Below are positions 52,482 through 61,943 of a DNA stretch of 64,000 bases, piece by piece. Source of the stretch: Candidatus Solibacter sp. (lineage in GTDB: Bacteria > Acidobacteriota > Terriglobia > Bryobacterales > Bryobacteraceae); contig PNKE01000032.1 in the NCBI GenBank assembly GCA_013822245.1, forward strand, positions 62,001-126,000, read 5' to 3'. Under the pieces are notes generated by a model that made no database searches, was not told where the DNA came from, and saw nothing but the letters and a program-made list of their open reading frames with translations. Each line of letters begins with the position of its first letter. The first letter of the stretch is position 1. The position numbers and the translations under genes are program-made.

Positions 52482-54128
52482 TTACTCCCCCGCCCGCCCG
52501 TTCCCCGGCCCGCTCAGCCGCCTGGAAAGCGGCCCCGCAAACGCCTTCACCGCCATCTCAAGCTCTTCCACCTTCAACGCCCTGCACACCATATACACCA
52601 CCGCCAGCCCAATCGGAATCGATACCGCCAGATCCAGCAGGCTGGCGAACGTCCTGTGCCCGGCCACCATATGAACGCCCTTCGTCGACAACCAGATCGC
52701 CGCCCCCATCGCCACCGACCCCGCCGCCACCTTCAACACCGTCGACCGCATCCGCCGCCCATACACCCCGCCAATCCGCGTCCGCATCGCAAAAAACAGC
52801 ACCAGGAAACTGAACAGCGCCACGCTTGACGTCGACAACGCCAACCCAGCATGGCCCATCGAAAACTGCCTCACCAGCAGCCACGCCATCACCGCGTTGA
52901 TCGCAATCGACCCCAGCGACGTCCACATCGGCGTCCGCGAATCGTTCAGCGCATAGAACGCCGGCGCCAGCACCTTCACCGCCGCATACCCGGCCAGCCC
53001 GATCGCATAGTAGGAAAGCGCAATCGCCGTCTGCTGCGTATCATACGGCTGGAACTCCACGCCTTCATATATCGCCCCCACGATCGACGGACCCAATATC
53101 ATCAACCCCACCGACGCCGGCACCGTCAGCACGAAGACCAGCCCCAACGACCGCGCCAGCGTCTCGCGGAATTCATCGATGTCCCCGCTCGCCGCGCTGC
53201 GCCCGATCGCCGGCAGCGTCGCCGTCCCGATCGCCACGCCGAACAGCCCCAGCGGCAGTTGCATGAACCGGAACGCATAGTTCAACCACGCCGTCGGACC
53301 GTCCAGCCCGCGCACCGGGTCATAGATCAACGATGCAAACATCGTATTCACAAGCACGTTGATCTGCACCGACGCATTGCCGATAATCGCCGGGCCCATC
53401 AGCCGGTAAATATGCCTCAACCCCGGATGCGAAAAATCAAACGCCGGCCTGTACCGGAACCCCGCCTTCCACAGGCTCGGTAGCTGCCACGCCAACTGCA
53501 TCGCCCCGCCGATCACCACCCCGATCGCCATCCCGACAATCGGCTCGATCCCCAGCATCGGACCCAAGCCAAACCCGATCCCAATCCCCGCCACCACGCT
53601 GCCCACGTTGAACCACGTCGACGAAAACGCCGGCACCGCAAACTGGTTCAGCGCATTCAAAATCCCCATCGCCTGCGCCGCCAGCGCCACCAGCAGCAGG
53701 AACGGGAACATGATCTGCGTCAGCACCACCGCCTGCTGGTACTTCTCCGGCGCCGAGTTCACCCACCCCGGCGTCACCAACCCCACCAGCCACGGGCTGA
53801 TGAACACGCCCAGCACGCAAATCGCCCCGACGAGCACAATGATCGACGTCGCCACCAGGTTCGCCAGGTGCGCCGCTTCCTTCTTGTCCCTGTTCTGCAG
53901 GTAATCGACGAAGGTGGGCACGAACGCCGACGACAGCGCGCCCTCGGCAAACAGGTCCCGCGTCAGGTTCGGAATCCGGAACCCAACCACGAACGCATCC
54001 AGCGCCGAACCCGCGCCAAACAGCCGTGAAAGCACGCCTTCGCGCACAAGTCCGCTCACGCGGCTCATCATGACGGCCGCCGACGCTACACCAGCTTTGC
54101 GGAATACGTTCTCAGAGGGGGAGGACAA
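52482..54128 (-). CDS. murJ: lipid II flippase MurJ
   Basis: A 548-residue MOP-family membrane protein with 14 predicted helices. Family markers are SRVSGLVREGVLSRLFGAG near the N-terminus, the RIPNLTRDLFAEGALSSAFVP stretch and the FRFMQLPLGLFGVAIGTATLPAIGR block in the middle. It flips undecaprenyl-linked lipid II across the inner membrane for peptidoglycan synthesis. The start is a TTG with GAGGGAG directly before it. The other undecaprenyl-related genes in the window (uppS, cdsA) are far away. Confidence 0.93.
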   Translation of the reverse strand: MSSPSENVFRKAGVASAAVMMSRVSGLVREGVLSRLFGAGSALDAFVVGFRIPNLTRDLFAEGALSSAFVPTFVDYLQNRDKKEAAHLANLVATSIIVLVGAICVLGVFISPWLVGLVTPGWVNSAPEKYQQAVVLTQIMFPFLLLVALAAQAMGILNALNQFAVPAFSSTWFNVGSVVAGIGIGFGLGPMLGIEPIVGMAIGVVIGGAMQLAWQLPSLWKAGFRYRPAFDFSHPGLRHIYRLMGPAIIGNASVQINVLVNTMFASLIYDPVRGLDGPTAWLNYAFRFMQLPLGLFGVAIGTATLPAIGRSAASGDIDEFRETLARSLGLVFVLTVPASVGLMILGPSIVGAIYEGVEFQPYDTQQTAIALSYYAIGLAGYAAVKVLAPAFYALNDSRTPMWTSLGSIAINAVMAWLLVRQFSMGHAGLALSTSSVALFSFLVLFFAMRTRIGGVYGRRMRSTVLKVAAGSVAMGAAIWLSTKGVHMVAGHRTFASLLDLAVSIPIGLAVVYMVCRALKVEELEMAVKAFAGPLSRRLSGPGNGRAGE

Positions 54129-54310
54129 ACTCCCTCTATTCTAGCGGCCCCAACTGATTCCGTCTCGCACTGGACATGCTCAGGCCGGCCCCACGCTTTC
54201 GCCGCGGACGCCGGATCATGTACGCCGAACAGGAAAGGATACTCTGCCGTTCAAAACGCCGCCAGAGCATCCTTCCAATATTTTGAAATCAAGCCGTCTG
54301 ATTCCAAAGA

Positions 54311-55684
54311 CTATTCCCCGTACCGCTCGAAGAACTTCGCCACCGTCCGAATCCCGAGATAGAAGTTGTCCAGCTTGTACTTCTCGTTCGGCGAATGCAG
54401 CCCGTCGTCCGGCAGGCCCAATCCCATCAGCACTGTCGGAATCCCCAGATGATGCGCGAACTCGCCCACAATCGGAATCGACCCGCCCGACCGGATAAAC
54501 ACCGTCTCGCGCCCCATCGCATCCTTGAACGCCTCGGCCGCCATGTGGATTGCCGGATGATCCGGATTCACCACCGTCGCCGGCGCACCGCTCAGCTTCC
54601 TGACTTCCATCACCGTACCTTCCGGCGCATTCGCCTTCACCCATGCCGAGAACCTCTCGAACATTTTGACCGGTTCCTGATCTGGAACCAGCCGCATCGA
54701 CACCTTCGCCGTCGCCGTGGCCGGGATCACGGTCTTCGCGCCCGCGCCCGTGAATCCGCCGGCAATGCCGTGGATTTCGAGCGTCGGCCTCGACCACACG
54801 CGCTCGAAGATCATCCGGTCCGGCTCGCCCGTCAGCGCCGTCGCGCCCACCTCTTTCTCCAGGAAATCCTTCTCGTTAAACGGCAGCGACTTCCAGCTTG
54901 CAATCTCCGCCGCCGCCGGCTCGGCCACTTCGTCATAGAAGCCTGGAATCAGGATCCGGCCCTTGTCGTCCTTCGCCTTGCCCAGCAGCGCCACCAGCGC
55001 CGCCACCGCGTTCGGCGCCGCACCGCCATACAGGCCCGAATGCAGGTCGCGCCCCGGACCCTTGCACTCGATCTCCATATACACCAGCCCGCGCAACCCG
55101 ATGCACAGCGTCGGAATCCCCTCGGCATAGAGCGCCGTATCGGACACCAGCGCCACATCGGCCTTCAGCTTCTCTTTGTTCAGCGGGACATACTTCGCAA
55201 TCGACGCGCCGCCGATCTCTTCCTCGCCCTCGACCAGGAACTTCACGTTCAGCGGCAGCTTGCCCTCATGCGCGTGCATCAGCGCCTCGATCGCCTTCAC
55301 GTGCATGTACACCTGGCCCTTGTCGTCCGACGAGCCGCGGGCATAGATGTTGCCGTCGCGCAGCGTCGGCTCGAACGGCGGCGTGTTCCAAAGCTCCAGC
55401 GGATCGGGCGGCTGCACGTCGTAGTGGCCGTAGCACAGCACGGTCGGTTTGCCCGGAGCATGGAGCCAGTCGGCATAGACCAGCGGGTGGCGGTCCGTGG
55501 GGATGATCTCGACGTTCTCGAGACCAGCGTCTTTGAGCGCGTCGGCGGTGAACTTCGCCGCCGCCTGCACGTCGCCCACGTTTTCGGGAAGCGTCGAGAT
55601 ACTGGGGATTCGCAGGTACTCGTACAGCTCTTCAAGGAATCGCGCCTGGTTGGCGGTGATGAATTGGTCCGTGGTTTGGGGCAT
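54311..55684 (-). CDS. M20 family dipeptidase
   Basis: A 457-residue zinc metallopeptidase. The M20 metal-binding pattern is visible: GHYDVQPP (first His and Asp, about 85-92), the RGSSDDKG stretch (Asp near 120) and EGEEEIGG (catalytic Glu pair, about 152-159), then Asp and His ligands in later blocks. This is the CNDP/dipeptidase PepV-like group. It acts on dipeptides or related substrates in the cytosol. I start at the ATG giving MPQTTDQF; the much longer open frame upstream covers GC-rich antisense sequence. Confidence 0.9.
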   Translation of the reverse strand: MPQTTDQFITANQARFLEELYEYLRIPSISTLPENVGDVQAAAKFTADALKDAGLENVEIIPTDRHPLVYADWLHAPGKPTVLCYGHYDVQPPDPLELWNTPPFEPTLRDGNIYARGSSDDKGQVYMHVKAIEALMHAHEGKLPLNVKFLVEGEEEIGGASIAKYVPLNKEKLKADVALVSDTALYAEGIPTLCIGLRGLVYMEIECKGPGRDLHSGLYGGAAPNAVAALVALLGKAKDDKGRILIPGFYDEVAEPAAAEIASWKSLPFNEKDFLEKEVGATALTGEPDRMIFERVWSRPTLEIHGIAGGFTGAGAKTVIPATATAKVSMRLVPDQEPVKMFERFSAWVKANAPEGTVMEVRKLSGAPATVVNPDHPAIHMAAEAFKDAMGRETVFIRSGGSIPIVGEFAHHLGIPTVLMGLGLPDDGLHSPNEKYKLDNFYLGIRTVAKFFERYGE

Positions 55685-55986
55685 GGGTTTTACGTCCTCT
55701 CCGATTATACGAATCCCGCTACCTTCGGCTACGCCCGCGTTTCGTGGCGCGGGCGCTTCTCCGCTTGCCGCGTCCCGGCTCATCGGGACGCTGTTCGAGC
55801 CCCGTGCGCCCAGGCCAAACGGCTGCCGGCCGCGGCCCCTGCGCCGCCCCGGCGGGGCGGGGATTCCGGATGTCGTTGTCCGCTGTAACCTGTCCATGCC
55901 GCCGTGCGCCTGCTATCTGCAACCCGGCGTGTGCGCATCCAAGCTCCGCGCGGCCCCTCTTTGGGCATACGATGGTTGCGGGAGGT
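55685..55986. other. 302-bp divergent gap between the dipeptidase and oxidoreductase genes with two GC-rich hairpins
   Basis: No gene supported. It must hold two divergent promoters. Two perfect 7-bp stems are visible: CGTCCCG/CGGGACG with a 6-base loop (55771-55790) and CCGCCCC/GGGGCGG with a 3-base loop (55844-55860). I cannot say whether either works as an operator or a terminator-like barrier. Confidence 0.4.
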
Positions 55987-57561
55987 ATGGTTTTGGCATT
56001 CGAATCCACTCGACGTCATTTTTTCTATGGTTCGCTGCTGGCCGGCGCGGTCCCTGCCGCCGGTTTCGGCAGTTCGCCCTCTTTGAAGGCATTGGGCTAC
56101 AAGTCGCCCAATGAAAAACTGAATTTCGCCGCCATCGGCTCCGGCGGCCAGGGCGGGGCGAATCTCGCCGCCGCCGCCCCGACCGAGAATGTCGTCGCCC
56201 TTTGCGATGTCGACGACCGCCGCGCGGCCCCCACCTACAAACGCTTCCCTGACGCGCCGAAATACCGCGATTTCCGCAAGATGCTCGACAAGGAAGCCAA
56301 CAACATCGACGCCGTCATCGTGGCCTCGCCCGACCACATGCACGGTATGCAGGCGATGTGGTGCATGGAGCGCAGGAAGCACGTCTACGTCCAGAAACCT
56401 CTGGTCCGCACCGTCTGGGAGGCCCGTGAACTGATGGCCGCGGCCAACAAGTACAAGGTCGCCACCCAAATGGGCAACCAGGGCTACTCGAATGAAGGCA
56501 CCCGCCAGTGCGCCGAGATCGTCTGGAGCGGCGAGATCGGCAACGTCACCGAAGTCCATGCCTGGAGCGACCGTCCTCTCTGGGCCCAGGGCCTCACCGA
56601 AATCCCCAAGCCCGAACCCGTGCCCGAGTACCTCGATTGGGACTGCTGGCTTGGCGTTGCCGAAAACCGTCCCTTCACCGCCGGCGGCGCAAAAGAACCC
56701 GACCGCTGGGGCGGATTCTTCTACCAGCCCTTCAACTGGCGCGGCTTCTTCGACTTCGGCTGCGGCGCCCTGGGCGACATGGCCTGCCACATTCTCGGCG
56801 CCCCGAACCTGGCCCTCCATTTGTCCCAGCGCAAGGTCGTCGGCGTCGAGTGCATCAAGAAGGAAGGCGTCAGCCCCTTCATGTTCCCCAAGGCCTCGGT
56901 CACCCGCTACGACTTCGCCGCCTTCGGCAACATGCCCGCTCTCAAGGTCTTCTGGTACGACGGCCTCAAGGAGAATCCCAAGATCCAGGGCGTCCCCGAA
57001 GGCGAGTGGATCGGCGATCCGCCCTCCCTGATGAACCCGAACGCGCAGGCCGGACCCGTCGGCGGGCGCGGTCAGGGCCGCGGGCCCGGCATGGGCGGCC
57101 CCTCGGGACCGCCCAGTTACGATTTCCGCTCGCCCGGCCGCGTCTTCAACTGGGAACAGTTCGCCGCCATGAAGGCCGCGCCCAAGGAGCAACTCCGTTT
57201 CCCCACCCCCGACGGCAGCCTCTTCATCGGCGACAAAGGCATGCTGACCACCGGCACCTACGGCGATGTCACCCGCCTCATCCCCGTCGAAAAGATGAAG
57301 GACTACCGCCTGCCGCCGCCGACGCTCACCCGTTCGCCCGGCCACATGCTCGACTTCATCCGCGCCTGCAAGGGCGGCGACCCGGCCTGCTCGAACTTCA
57401 ACGCCGCCTCGCCCTTCGTCGAGTGGATGCTGCTCGGCGTAGCCGCCCTTCGCGTCGATGGCAAGCTCGAATACGATCCCGTCAAAATGCGCTTTACAAA
57501 CAACAACGCCGCCAATCAGTACCTCAAGCCCTTCCTCCGCAAGGGCTGGTCCTGGACTTGA
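55987..57561 (+). CDS. Tat-exported Gfo/Idh/MocA family oxidoreductase
   Basis: About 525 residues. A twin-arginine signal (STRRHFFYG, then a hydrophobic run to about residue 28) precedes the NAD(P)-binding domain (FAAIGSGGQGG, near 45-55; then VVALCDVDDRRA) and the C-terminal alpha/beta domain. EKPL is present as QKPLV (Lys in the position usual for catalysis). A Gly/Pro-rich insert (bases about 57051-57115) interrupts the C-terminal domain. Homologs in Acidobacteria and Planctomycetes are large, secreted and of unknown sugar specificity. Start choice: ATG at 55987 has GGGAGG only 1 base away, so a TTG two codons on (7-base spacing) may be the real one. Confidence 0.85.
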   Translation: MVLAFESTRRHFFYGSLLAGAVPAAGFGSSPSLKALGYKSPNEKLNFAAIGSGGQGGANLAAAAPTENVVALCDVDDRRAAPTYKRFPDAPKYRDFRKMLDKEANNIDAVIVASPDHMHGMQAMWCMERRKHVYVQKPLVRTVWEARELMAAANKYKVATQMGNQGYSNEGTRQCAEIVWSGEIGNVTEVHAWSDRPLWAQGLTEIPKPEPVPEYLDWDCWLGVAENRPFTAGGAKEPDRWGGFFYQPFNWRGFFDFGCGALGDMACHILGAPNLALHLSQRKVVGVECIKKEGVSPFMFPKASVTRYDFAAFGNMPALKVFWYDGLKENPKIQGVPEGEWIGDPPSLMNPNAQAGPVGGRGQGRGPGMGGPSGPPSYDFRSPGRVFNWEQFAAMKAAPKEQLRFPTPDGSLFIGDKGMLTTGTYGDVTRLIPVEKMKDYRLPPPTLTRSPGHMLDFIRACKGGDPACSNFNAASPFVEWMLLGVAALRVDGKLEYDPVKMRFTNNNAANQYLKPFLRKGWSWT

Positions 57562-57667
57562 TCTCCGTTCGCTGCTAACCACAGGAGGCCCGCCGCATGG
57601 CGGGTCTTCAACTTTTCACGCCATCGGCAAGGCCGAGGATTGCCGCTGGTTCACTCATTTTGGGACA

Positions 57668-57696
57668 TTACCATCCCGTTTGCCGTAATGTATACT
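57668..57696 (+). promoter_or_regulatory. putative sigma-70 promoter of HTH-propeller paralog 1
   Basis: -35 TTACCA and -10 TATACT separated by 17 bp. Expected transcription start is about 10 bases before the ATG, so the leader is very short. Both hexamers share four to five of six consensus bases. Confidence 0.45.
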
Positions 57697-57713
57697 CACA
57701 TTTCGAGCGGCAT

Positions 57714-59042
57714 ATGGTTTCTGAGCCTGGGCAGTCGCGGAAAACTGTCTCCTCGTGGAAGGAGATCGCCGCCCATTTCGGCGTCACTGTCCGGACCACT
57801 CAGATCTGGGAGGCCGAACGTGGTCTCCCCGTTCACCGCATGCCCGGCGTCAAAGGCCGGGTCTACGCCTACATCGATGAACTCGAAGGCTGGGCAAAGG
57901 GTGAACTCTCTCACGCCGCCGAATCCCTGACGGAGCCCAGCGCGGCCGCCCCTGCCCGATCGCCCCGGAAGCCCTGGTTGCTCGTCTCGCTGGCCGCCTT
58001 CGGCGTTGTTGCCGCAGCCGTGGCGGCTTTGTCCTTTGTCAACCGCCCTCATCCCGTCCCCTCGGCTTACGAAATCAGCGGCCGCACCCTCGTCGTAAGT
58101 AACCCGGCGGGAGAGGTCATCTGGCGCCATGAATTCGCCAAACAGATCGTCCCCATGTGGGAGACCGGCGGCGCCTGGACGCCTTTCGTCGAAACCCGAC
58201 CCTGGATCGGAGACATCGACGGCGATGGAACGCGCGAAGTCCTGTTCACCTATTCATCCGACCCAAAAGGACTGATCGACAGCGAGGTGTATTGCTTTGA
58301 TTCCGGCGGCAACGTCCGCTGGCGGTACCGGCCCGGCAGGCCCGTCGAGACCCGCAAGGAGCAGTTCCCGATGCCCTTCCTCGTGCGCATGGTCATCGCC
58401 ATGGACCGCCCCGCCGGCAAGCCGCCCATCCTACTCGTTGTCGCGGCGCACAGCGTTTTCTACCCAAGCCAGATCGTGGCGCTCTCGCCCCAGGGCAAGG
58501 TGCTGCGCGAATACTGGCACAGCGGCCACATCGCCTTCGTCTCGGCGGCCGACCTGGACCGGGATTCGAAACCCGAACTCTATCTGCTCGCCTGCCACAA
58601 CGCCACCAGGACCGCCTCCCTCATCGCGCTCGATCCGGAGGACTTCGGCGGCGCCTCGCGGGAGTCCAATCCCGACTACCAGTTGCTCAACCTCGGCCCG
58701 CCCCGCGAACTCGGCCGCGTCATCCTCCCGGCATCGGAGCTAAACAGGCAACTCGGCGATCCCCTCCAACCCTCCGGATTGTCCCCGCAGTCCGGACGGA
58801 TCTTCGTCGGCGCCGAGCACACGCTGAACCGCCCTGATCTCGATTACAAGCCCGGCGTCTTCCACCAGTTCGGCCCCCGGCTGGAGCCGCTCGGAGTCGA
58901 GTACGCCTGGAACTTCAAGGGCATCTACGACCAACTGGTGCGGACCGGCAGGATCAAACCCTACGACCTCGACGCCGACCTCGAGAAGATGAAGCAGGCC
59001 GTGGCCGTCACCCCCTGGCGCGGCGGAAACCCGGCCCGCTGA
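57714..59042 (+). CDS. membrane-anchored HTH regulator with extracytoplasmic FG-GAP-like domain, paralog 1
   Basis: About 442 residues. Residues 14-61 are a helix-turn-helix of the MerR/excisionase kind (SWKEIAAHFGVTVRTTQIWE, then GLPVHRMPG and a YAYIDELEGW helix). A linker leads to one membrane helix (about 88-109) preceded by RKPW, giving N-in topology. The remaining 330 residues should be outside the membrane and contain DIDGDGTREVLF (168-178), as in FG-GAP/VCBS calcium-binding loops, a conserved KVLREYWHSGHI block and a PWR ending. This is the layout of a one-component sensor like ToxR/CadC. DNA target and ligand are unknown. Two tandem paralogs follow. Confidence 0.72.
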   Translation: MVSEPGQSRKTVSSWKEIAAHFGVTVRTTQIWEAERGLPVHRMPGVKGRVYAYIDELEGWAKGELSHAAESLTEPSAAAPARSPRKPWLLVSLAAFGVVAAAVAALSFVNRPHPVPSAYEISGRTLVVSNPAGEVIWRHEFAKQIVPMWETGGAWTPFVETRPWIGDIDGDGTREVLFTYSSDPKGLIDSEVYCFDSGGNVRWRYRPGRPVETRKEQFPMPFLVRMVIAMDRPAGKPPILLVVAAHSVFYPSQIVALSPQGKVLREYWHSGHIAFVSAADLDRDSKPELYLLACHNATRTASLIALDPEDFGGASRESNPDYQLLNLGPPRELGRVILPASELNRQLGDPLQPSGLSPQSGRIFVGAEHTLNRPDLDYKPGVFHQFGPRLEPLGVEYAWNFKGIYDQLVRTGRIKPYDLDADLEKMKQAVAVTPWRGGNPAR

Positions 59043-59144
59043 GACATCCGGCCGCGGGCACACAGCCGCCGGTGTCCGCCGCGGCGATTCGTCTTCCCGG
59101 CGCCTGCCCGGTGAGGTTACAATCCGTGTAGTATCCATCTAGGA

Positions 59145-60485
59145 ATGGAGTACTCATCCTCAACCGAGGCGGGACAGCGGGAGGGCCGCCCTGTGTACAG
59201 GTCCTGGAAGGCGATTGCCGGCCATTTTGGCGTGTCGGTCCGCACCGTTCAGCACTGGGAACTCGACCGTGGCCTGCCCATTCACCGGATGCCGGGAGAG
59301 CGCGGGCGGGTGTATGCCTACGCTGACGAACTCGATGCCTGGCGCATAAGCGCCGGGCCTGAGATCGAGCCTCCGGGAAAACCAGAGGGAAGCAGCCGGT
59401 TTCGGGTGTGGGCCGCGGCCGCCGCGCTCTCGATGACGGCGGTGGCTGCGACGTATATCTGGGTTCACACCCGTCCGCGGCCTGAGTCCTGGGCGGTCGA
59501 GGGGCGAGATCTGATCGCGCTTGGCCGGGATGGCGAGACCCTGTGGAGACACGCCTTCCCGAAACCCCTCTGGCGAAGGTGGCTGGCCCCTCCGGAGGGG
59601 GTGCTGGAATACAGGACGATGCCGGTGGTCGAGGATCTCGACGGCGACGGCGCAAACGAAGTCGTCGCAGTCTATTGGCCGAAGGATGAGCAGGACGGGA
59701 TTCCGGAGGTCCACGCCTTCGATTCCGACGGGAGTCCGGAGTGGAACTACCGCGTGCGGACGGCTGAGACCGCGTCCGGGCGAATGACGGGTGGTCCTTT
59801 TGATATCCGAATGCTGTTCACCGTTCCGCGGCAGGCAGGCAGGCCGCCGGCGCTGATCGCGGTGAGCAACCAGCGCGGATCGTATGCATCGCAGGTGGCG
59901 GTGCTTTCGCCGCGCGGGAAGGTGCTGAGGGAGTACTGGCACAGCGGCCACATCCTGCATGCTGAAGTCACCGCCGCGGGCGGGTGCGGGGTGGTGATGT
60001 ACCTTGCGGCGCAGCATGCGGCGACGGGCGCGAGCGAGATCATCGTGCTGGACCCGCAGAAACTGAGCGGCGCGTCCAGTGAATCGGATCCGGCCTATCA
60101 GTTGGCTCCGCGCTCCAAGGGTTCCGTGGTTGCCCGCATCCGGCTGAGCGCTTCGGAACTGGCGAGGCAATTGGGCACGGCGTCAGTGCCGATTGACATC
60201 CGGATCCGGGGCGGCAGAGTGCATGTGAGCGTTTCACAGAGCGGCCCGCCCGCCGGGGCCGAGCGGACGGCCATCATCTACTACAGCGTGGACCTGTCGC
60301 TGCGAGACCCGCGGGTGGACTATGCGCGGACGTTTCCGGCGTTGAAGGAAAGGCTGGTGAACCAGGGCAGGGTGAAGCGCTACGACACCGAAGCCGACGC
60401 CAGGCGGGTGGAGGCGGTGCAAGTGGTTGTGCCTTGGCGGGAGGAGTCCTGCGCGGGCGCGGGGCATGCCGCTGCCGGCGATTGA
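59145..60485 (+). CDS. membrane-anchored HTH regulator with extracytoplasmic FG-GAP-like domain, paralog 2
   Basis: 446 residues as annotated. HTH at about 20-66 (SWKAIAGHFGVSVRTVQHWE, then GLPIHRMPGERGRVYAYADELDAW), membrane helix about 87-107, then an extracytoplasmic domain with DLDGDGANEVV (164-174), VLREYWHSGHI and an ending with VPWRE. The recognition helix differs from paralog 1 at several positions. A GTG 16 codons inside has GGGAGG at 8 bases upstream and may be the true start, giving an N-terminus of MYRSWK. A TACAAT box (59118-59123) sits near a possible promoter. It follows paralog 1 by 102 bp. Confidence 0.7.
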   Translation: MEYSSSTEAGQREGRPVYRSWKAIAGHFGVSVRTVQHWELDRGLPIHRMPGERGRVYAYADELDAWRISAGPEIEPPGKPEGSSRFRVWAAAAALSMTAVAATYIWVHTRPRPESWAVEGRDLIALGRDGETLWRHAFPKPLWRRWLAPPEGVLEYRTMPVVEDLDGDGANEVVAVYWPKDEQDGIPEVHAFDSDGSPEWNYRVRTAETASGRMTGGPFDIRMLFTVPRQAGRPPALIAVSNQRGSYASQVAVLSPRGKVLREYWHSGHILHAEVTAAGGCGVVMYLAAQHAATGASEIIVLDPQKLSGASSESDPAYQLAPRSKGSVVARIRLSASELARQLGTASVPIDIRIRGGRVHVSVSQSGPPAGAERTAIIYYSVDLSLRDPRVDYARTFPALKERLVNQGRVKRYDTEADARRVEAVQVVVPWREESCAGAGHAAAGD

Positions 60486-60608
60486 TACCCGCGCCCGGCG
60501 TATGGGGAGGCTCGCGAGATCGGGCAGGGCTTCCGTCGGCCGCGGGGAAGGATCGATCCGCTCCGTTGTTGGGAAGCGGCCCGGCGGTGTAATTTGGTCA
60601 AAGGCGCG

Positions 60609-61934
60609 ATGAATCCGGACATGGAACCAGTGCAGGCCGGCGATCCGCGGGTGGTGATCGGCGGCTGGAAGGGTATCGCCGCACACTATGAGGTCACGCC
60701 GCGGACGGCCCAATTGTGGGAGTCCACGCTGGGGCTGCCCGTCCATCGCGAGACCGGATCGGCGAAGCGGGTCTTCGCCTACGCCGATGAACTCGACGCA
60801 TGGATGGCGGCGCAGCGGGCGAGGCGCGGAAACGAGCGGCCGGCCGCGGCCGTGCGGATGCAGCCCGGCGTCTCCTGGGTGGCCGGAGCAACGATGCTGC
60901 TGGCGGCCTCTGCGGCGGCCATCTGGCTCTGGCCGGGCGGCGCTGAGCCTGAAGCAGCCGAACTCAGGGGCAGGAACCTCGTCGCCCGGGACGCCGGCGG
61001 GCGCGTGGTATGGCAATATGCGTTTCCGAACCTGCCCGACGCTTACTGGAGCACGGCCGCCCGGCCCGACCAGCGGGAACTGACCCGGCCGATGGTGGGG
61101 GATTTCGATGGCGACGGCCGAACAGAGGTCCTGTTCACCAATTTCCACCGATACCGCGCCTTCCACATCTCTGAGCTGTACTGTTTCGAAAGCGATGGGA
61201 CCCCGCGCTGGAAGTACCGCCCTGGCCGGACGGTGCGGGACCGGAAGGCGGAGTATTCTCCCCCCTACACGATCCGGGCCGTCATTCCCATCCCTGGGCG
61301 CAACCGCCAGCCTGGCGCAATCGCGGTGGTCAGCGTCCATTACCTGGAGCATCCGGCGCAGGTCTCGATTCTCTCGCTACATGGCAAACTGCTGGGCGAA
61401 TACTGGCACAGCGGGTATTTTTTCACCGGCGCCGTGGCGGATCTGGAGAGCGACGGCCGGCACGAGTTGTACCTGGCGGGCATCTCGAACGCGAACAGAG
61501 AAGCGACGGTGGTGGTGCTCGACCCCTACCTTGTGAAAGGGGCTGCGAGGGAAGCCGATCCGGATTTCCAGATCAGCGGTCTGGGCGGCGGCGAGGAGGT
61601 GGGGCGCATCCTGTTGCCGGCCACCGAGTTCACTCGGCAGACGGCGGAATTCCCCGTTCCCACGCACGTTCAGGTCCGGGACGGGCGGCTGGTTGTCACC
61701 GTCCGCCAGAACTACTCATCCGGTTTCGAACCCGACGCGCCGGAAGTGGAATACCAGTTCGGTCCGCGGCTGATTCCGCTTGCGTGGGGCTACACCGCGC
61801 CGTTTGATCCGCTGCTTGAGAGGCTCGCGGGCGCGGGCATCATGCGAAGCTTCGATGTCCGGGCCGAGATGGAGCGAACCGGGAGGATCCGGGTGCTGAT
61901 GCCATGGCGAGAAGCGGCGGCGCGGAACCATTAG
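60609..61934 (+). CDS. membrane-anchored HTH regulator with extracytoplasmic FG-GAP-like domain, paralog 3
   Basis: About 441 residues. The HTH is the most divergent of the three (GWKGIAAHYEVTPRTAQLWE, then GLPVHRETGSAKRVFAYADELDAW), with the membrane helix at about 88-108 and DFDGDGRTEVLF at 165-176. The extracytoplasmic part keeps the EYWHSG block as LLGEYWHSGYFF and the ending MPWRE. AAAGG lies about five bases before the ATG; a TTG five codons upstream is weaker. A TTGTTG-16-TGTAAT pair (60566-60593) may be its own promoter. Its stop is 9 bp from the convergent HD gene. Confidence 0.7.
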   Translation: MNPDMEPVQAGDPRVVIGGWKGIAAHYEVTPRTAQLWESTLGLPVHRETGSAKRVFAYADELDAWMAAQRARRGNERPAAAVRMQPGVSWVAGATMLLAASAAAIWLWPGGAEPEAAELRGRNLVARDAGGRVVWQYAFPNLPDAYWSTAARPDQRELTRPMVGDFDGDGRTEVLFTNFHRYRAFHISELYCFESDGTPRWKYRPGRTVRDRKAEYSPPYTIRAVIPIPGRNRQPGAIAVVSVHYLEHPAQVSILSLHGKLLGEYWHSGYFFTGAVADLESDGRHELYLAGISNANREATVVVLDPYLVKGAAREADPDFQISGLGGGEEVGRILLPATEFTRQTAEFPVPTHVQVRDGRLVVTVRQNYSSGFEPDAPEVEYQFGPRLIPLAWGYTAPFDPLLERLAGAGIMRSFDVRAEMERTGRIRVLMPWREAAARNH

Positions 61935-61943
61935 CCCGTCCGG

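Noticed and set aside
55780-57582. 600-codon open frame on the minus strand
   Set aside because: Antisense to the Gfo/Idh/MocA gene; Gly/Ala/Val-rich translation typical of a shadow.
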